From positions 620,001 to 684,000 of the forward strand of contig JABVXV010000005.1 of the NCBI GenBank assembly GCA_013365325.1: a stretch of DNA of 64,000 bases, given 5' to 3'. This DNA comes from Dipetalonema caudispina (Eukaryota; Nematoda; Chromadorea; Rhabditida; Onchocercidae). Below are positions 58,931 through 64,000 of this stretch, piece after piece. Position 1 is the stretch's first letter; each line of letters starts with the position of its first letter. A program made the translations under genes and the position numbers. Under the pieces are notes generated by a model that ran no database searches, was not told where the DNA came from, and worked only from the letters and a program-made list of their open reading frames with translations.

Positions 58931-60078
58931 TGAGGAGTGATAATAATAATAAATTTTTGCAACAATTCGTACATATTTGAGTTGTGCTTCTTTTACATCC
59001 ACAAATAATACATACAATTTTCTCTTGCTATTTTTGATATGATTGGAAGAGACATATTTCGGAATTAAATTCTTCCAAAATATATTTATATCTTTTTGCA
59101 ACAGAGTTCAAATCTCATTCCAGAATGTCTCGTATCTTTCTTAAGTTCAAAAAAAACTTTTTGTCGGTACTCTCTCTATCCCTGCTATAGTTTATTCATT
59201 TTACAGGAAAATTTTGAATAGTAATTTCGAATGTTTGTAATTATACAATCTTCTTTTACAACAAAAAATACCTTGACAACCTGCAGTTTTTGCATAAGTT
59301 CTTCATTCATCCTTTAAAAGAGCATCTTACTCTCAATCTAACGTTCGACAAAACTGTTAATTATTCCGAAAATTGAAATTGTATTAAGAAGTAACTGTAT
59401 CCATTTCGAAAAATTGTATGCACAAATAAAATACAAAACGAATTTCTTAAACCATCGAAAATCTGCATATTGGAGAATTGGAAAATGGATTGAGAAGCTC
59501 TATGAAAGTAATAAATTCAGATTTATTGTTGCAAAATTTAAGATTTAACAAATCGATTGATCAATTAATCGATATCGTTCTCTCTTAGATATCTTTTGCA
59601 TATATGTGTTATCGCCACAACTGATACTAATTGTAAAGTTACACATCATTCATACAGAACTGATGCTAATGTATTTTTCTGAAGTAAATAGGAAAAAAGG
59701 TTAGAATGAATCCCATCAAATTAAATACAAGCAAGTTTAGATATCTCCAGATCTATTCCGGATAGAAGACAGGAATTGTAATGAGCAACTCATTACCGGA
59801 AGCAGTGGAGGAATGCCTTGGACTATTAGTTGCAAAGCGGTCGGATGGTCGGTATTTAATGTTGCCATTGGGAGGATGTTGTAATTGCAACACTTTGAAT
59901 TGGTGTAAAGGGGTTGGTCTGTTAGAGGTTTGGATTTGATTTTTCTGATTGTTAGTTGAGAGGTTTGGAATGCGGGGAAGCTTTAATTAGGCAGTAGGTT
60001 AAAGGTTATTAGGATTGATCCTTTACAACTATTATTTCGCTCTCTTTTCAGGTCTCTTTTGCTTTTGTTCATTTTAAG
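58931..60078. other. spacer between the secreted peptide and NUP98
   Basis: AT-rich, no supported exon. AATAAA hexamers occur at 58948 and 59425. The ORF at 58829-59101 (-) overlaps the peptide exon antisense and is not called. Confidence 0.5.
60052..60078 (+). promoter_or_regulatory. short leader behind a probable trans-splice acceptor (NUP98)
   Basis: CTCTTTTCAG ends at 60051, 27 nt before the NUP98 ATG. This is the same spacing as at ARPC1 and fits spliced-leader addition. Confidence 0.4.
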
Positions 60079-63000
60079 ATGTTTGGGAAATCGCCTTTTG
60101 GTTCATCCAATACATCTGCCTTTGGTGGTAAGTTTTATCTGATTCTTGAGATTTCATCTTCCTGAACTAGCTTCCTATTGCTATCTTTTCTAGAGGAAAG
60201 GAAGATTCCGGTTCATCGATGGTAGTATTATCTGGAATAAAGTATTACCAATACTGTCGGATTGTTTTCCTTGATTTCTTCTCTAGCTATTGATAAGAAT
60301 ATTCTGTTGATAATTTACTAGCCAATGTTTCAATTTTACAAATTCCTTTTCTGCGGCGAACGAAGTATTTTCTCTTTTTTCTGGAGTGAGTCTCAAGAAT
60401 TGAGTTGTATCATTTTCCATATTGTATCTTTATCATTGTAACATTTCAATATTCCTATTGTAGCAGGCAGCTCATTGTTTGGATCATCCGCTAATCGACC
60501 AGCAACAGGATTTGGCACTCAAACGACCACCCAGAGCACGGGTTTATTCGGACAGAAATCTATTTTCGGTTCTCCCGGACAATCAACATCACTTTTCGGT
60601 TTGGTTTATTTTATTCACATCAGAAGAGAGGAATTTTGAAATTACGAAATCAAATGAAATTTAAACCTTTATATGAGATAATGTTAGTGTCCTGAATTAA
60701 ATGCGTTCTAGGAAACGCGCAGCCTGCTTCCTCTGCTTCATCATCAATATTTGGTCAGTCAAAACCACTTTTCGGTGCATCATCGACGACGCAGTCAACA
60801 GGTTTCGGTGGTACCACATCACTGTTTGGTTCAGCTCAGTCAACTCAGCAGACTAGTGGTGTTTTCGGCTCAAGTTTTGGAAGTATGGGATTGTTTAATT
60901 ATTGATCTTTACGTTGTGATTGTTTGATTCTAAGTTTCTGTAATCAAAGGAAGCTTGAGATTGTTTGTTATCTCTCAAAAATTGCTGAAATTGGAATATT
61001 TCAGCTTCAACCATATCGGGTACAACTGTTAAATTCGAACCTCCCACATCCACAGATACCATGCTTCGTAATGGTACAAATCAAACGATTAGCACGAAAC
61101 ATATGTGTATCACTGCCATGAAACAATATGAAAACAAAAGTTTAGAGGTCTGTGTCTTAGAGTATGTCGACTTTTGACTGCTAATGACGATACTTTTGTT
61201 ATGACTTGTTATTCATTTTTCTAACGTTATCTCACTGATTTTAGAATATACATAGGATTCTTCAGTATAATATCCATACCTATTTTGTGGAATAGGCAAA
61301 ATAAAATAAGAAATAATAAAATTGAATATTCCGATTTATAATTCATATAGGAGCTGAGATGTGATGATTACTTGGCAAATAGAAAAGGCCCTCAAAGCGG
61401 TGGTTTGGTATTCGGTCAAACTTCACAACCATCTTCCTCGTTGTTTGGTTCTACTACAACTACAACACAGTCTTCAATTTTCGGCCAAAATAAACCACTC
61501 TTTGGAAGCAGTAAGTTCCTTATTCTTAGTTAGCATATAATATAGAGAGATCCATTTTTGCATTTTTCGTTAGTTACATATTATACTTATTACTCAAGTT
61601 AAACAAATTTGGATCATAAACAGTTTTATTTAAGTAGTAATCTATGGTAAATTTTTTTTTCAGCCTCGACTGGTTTTGGTGCTACAACTACAACCTCATC
61701 TCTGTTGTTTGGAACTCCAACAACCACTACATCGATCTTCGGCAGTAAACCAGCAAGTGGAGGACTGTTTGGTTCTTCTAATGCTGCATCACCATTTGGA
61801 CAGACTCAAACTAGCACCGGATTATTTGGCGCTAAACCATCGACGGTTTGATTCATTTGCTTTTTATCTCTTGTAGTTTTAGTTTAGTTTCTCACTACTT
61901 TTAGTTTGTTTTCTTCAACAGGGCTTTTTTGACTATTTACTACCAGAAAGATGATTCCGTCCCCGGTGCAAAGCAGATAGTTATTATCTCACTTACTATG
62001 GCATCTCAGGATGAACAAAGCATTCGTCCTATTTCAGCACATCATTGCAGTATCGAAGTTACCGAGATAATTGATCGAATACCAAGAATAATTATTTATT
62101 TCTTCTTATTTTCGCCCTAGTCTATCTTTTGCAAAAGATTTTTGAAATAATATATTACTATAGATCTGTTTGTTCTTTATCGTAGTGAAGCGCTTTCTGA
62201 TTACTTTTATCATTCATCAATCCTAATTTCTAAGCTTTAAATACAGTTTTAGTATTTCCATTTGTAATTTTGCTCCTTCGCGTCATCTATTTCTTTCGTC
62301 CATTTTTCTTTTTTGTCCCGAAGTTTAATTTTGATTTTTTGCGTTTCTTTTCCCTTTTCATTGTGACATAAGAATTTCGTGTGGGATAATTTCAGGGTTT
62401 CGGCACTCAAAGTTCGTCGCTTTTTGGTGGACCGGCTTTTAATACTACTGCAACCTCATCAAGCCCATTTACATTTGGTAACAGCGCGGTAAGAAAATAA
62501 TTGATGCTGTTGTTTTAAATATTATGGTCTATATTAATATTATCAAACCTATAATGCAAGAACCTTTTAGCCTATGTTTATTTAGTAATTGATACCGGTG
62601 TTTTATCTTTGCATTTCACCTGGGGTACTTTTAACTTCACTTATTGAGTTTTTAAAAAGAATCCTAGTTGTATTGCTTGCTTTTTCTTTATCCAATATAT
62701 AATTGATTCATTTTGACGAACTCCTTTGTTCCTTAACTTTCAGCAACCTGCAACATCAGCTGCTTCGACGAGTCTTTTTGGTGCTAAACCGTCTACTTCT
62801 GGTTTCGGTGCTTTCGGTGCATCCACGTCCACGGCTTCACCCTTTGGTATATATTGATAGTTACCTTTAAGATTCTTAAATAAATTCAGAGATTTTAGAC
62901 TTCTTTTCATTTTCTAAACTATAGAAATTTCTAGAAAAAATGCAGCGTTGTTTTTCAGCCCCTCAATCAACAGGTGGGCTTTTTGGCTCCAAACCAGTTG

Positions 63001-64000
63001 CTGGTGGATTATTCGGCTCAAATACAGGTATTATGCTGAAGTTAGAAGTAAATTGTTGTTTATGAAAAAGAAGTAAAAGTTCAAGTTTTTCAGACCTTTA
63101 ATTTTCTACCGTTTAAGAATTGTTGTCATTTAGGAAGTCTTTTCGGACAGGCCGCTCCTTCCTCAACACCGTCATTATTCGGTTCGTCTGCATCAAAACC
63201 AGCTAATTCCTTATTTGGTTCCACTGCGGCGCAGCCTGGTGAGTATCTCTAAAGAAGATAGTAAGATTTTACTACTTGTTTGAAATCGTAGGAAAGAGAA
63301 ATCAAATCGGGAAATAAGACTTTCGATGTTTTACAGTTTTCGGTTCCACGCAGCAAGTAGCAGGTGGTAATGTATCGTCAGCGGCACCCATTGTTTTGGG
63401 TGCTGATTTTAATCAATGGCAAATTGAAAAAGCAGTAATCGAAGCACAGTTAGCTGCTAGTCCTTATGGTGATAATCCATTGTTAAAACTCCTAACGAAT
63501 GAATCGCAAGAGAAATCAAATATTCCTAATCCAGTCAGGTTAGACTGAAATGTTTATATTCCCCCTTCTATTTCATGATATTTATTAACAAGATTTGCGT
63601 ATCTTATTTTAAGAGTAGCTTACCCTTTTTCCGAACTGTTTGATATTTGCTCAAACATCATAACTATGTGTCAAACTGATTGCCAGAATTTTTTTGTCGG
63701 TGGTCTCTGGCTATTACTTCCATGCAGAACTGTTAGTGGCAAATATTTTTCCATGCTATTTTTATTAATTATTTCATGATTTTTGTAGAAATTATTTTCT
63801 GGAACACTTTTCAATAATCATTATATTTATAGCATAGAACGACAAATTCGATTTCTGGCTTCAAAGAAAGATGCAGGTGCGGTGACGACAACAACACCGA
63901 GTGGACCACTTGCACTTGGTTCAATACCTGCTGCTGCATCACGTATCAGACCTTCAGCTTCCAAATCCCGAGACAGTATTGGGGATTTCACATATCACTC
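60079..64000 (+). CDS. npp-10: nucleoporin NUP98 (NUP98-NUP96), 5' part, truncated by window edge
   Basis: FG nucleoporin forming the permeability barrier of the nuclear pore. Twelve exons are seen: 60079-60127, 60467-60598, 60712-60882, 61005-61147, 61351-61510, 61664-61845, 62396-62488, 62744-62846, 62959-63027, 63134-63238, 63337-63538 and 63833-64000 onward, about 525 residues so far. GLFG, SLFG and IFGQ repeats run from residue 2 (MFGKSPFGSS). They are broken at about residues 118-178 by a GLEBS segment (ISGTTVKFEPP, KHMCITAMKQYENKSLEELR), the docking site for Rae1/Gle2. After the repeats, DPYG-like ASPYGDNPLLKLL and AASRIRPSAS match the linker before the autoproteolytic domain, which lies beyond the edge. 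The symbol is that of the C. elegans gene. Confidence 0.94.

Overview
The window reads as chromosomal DNA of a nematode. It is AT-rich, its genes are cut into many short exons with worm-like splice sites (TTTCAG acceptors, GTAAGT/GTGAGT donors), and it carries two genes of the nematode-restricted FAR (fatty-acid and retinol-binding) family. Several start codons sit 0-40 nt behind a consensus acceptor, as expected for spliced-leader trans-splicing. A filarial or other spirurid parasite would fit, but that is an inference; no species is claimed. No rRNA, tRNA, CRISPR array or intact transposon was recognised.

Most genes could be rebuilt exon by exon with consistent splice phases. Left part (1-18300): the last exon of an unknown + strand gene; PPCS (coenzyme A synthesis, +); ARPC1 of the Arp2/3 complex (-); a DNA-binding protein with pipsqueak-type and CENP-B-type helix-turn-helix domains but no transposase domain (-, 5' end unresolved); a secreted protein with three chitin-binding CBM14 domains (-); and a doubtful Cys-containing ORF.

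Middle (19200-33300): serine hydroxymethyltransferase (-), then two adjacent secreted FAR-like genes (-), one with a long N-terminal insert and one with a polar C-terminal tail, and possibly a decayed third relative at 24441-24638; then non-muscle myosin regulatory light chain mlc-4 (+).

Right part (33300-64000): an unrecognised 207-residue protein with CxxC pairs (+); a compact 148-residue RING/B-box protein (-); a 15-exon polypeptide GalNAc-transferase (-); a 129-residue single-pass membrane protein (-); a 92-residue secreted peptide (+); and the 5' half of NUP98 with its FG repeats and Rae1-binding GLEBS segment (+), which runs off the right edge.

The genes do not form one pathway. Recurring themes are actomyosin (ARPC1, MLC-4), housekeeping metabolism (PPCS, SHMT), and secreted or surface biology (CBM14, FAR, GalNAc-T, small secreted peptide). 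The best candidates for something undescribed are the domesticated HTH protein, the atypical FAR pair, the CxxC protein, the mini RING/B-box protein, the secreted peptide and a hairpin at 50754-50820.
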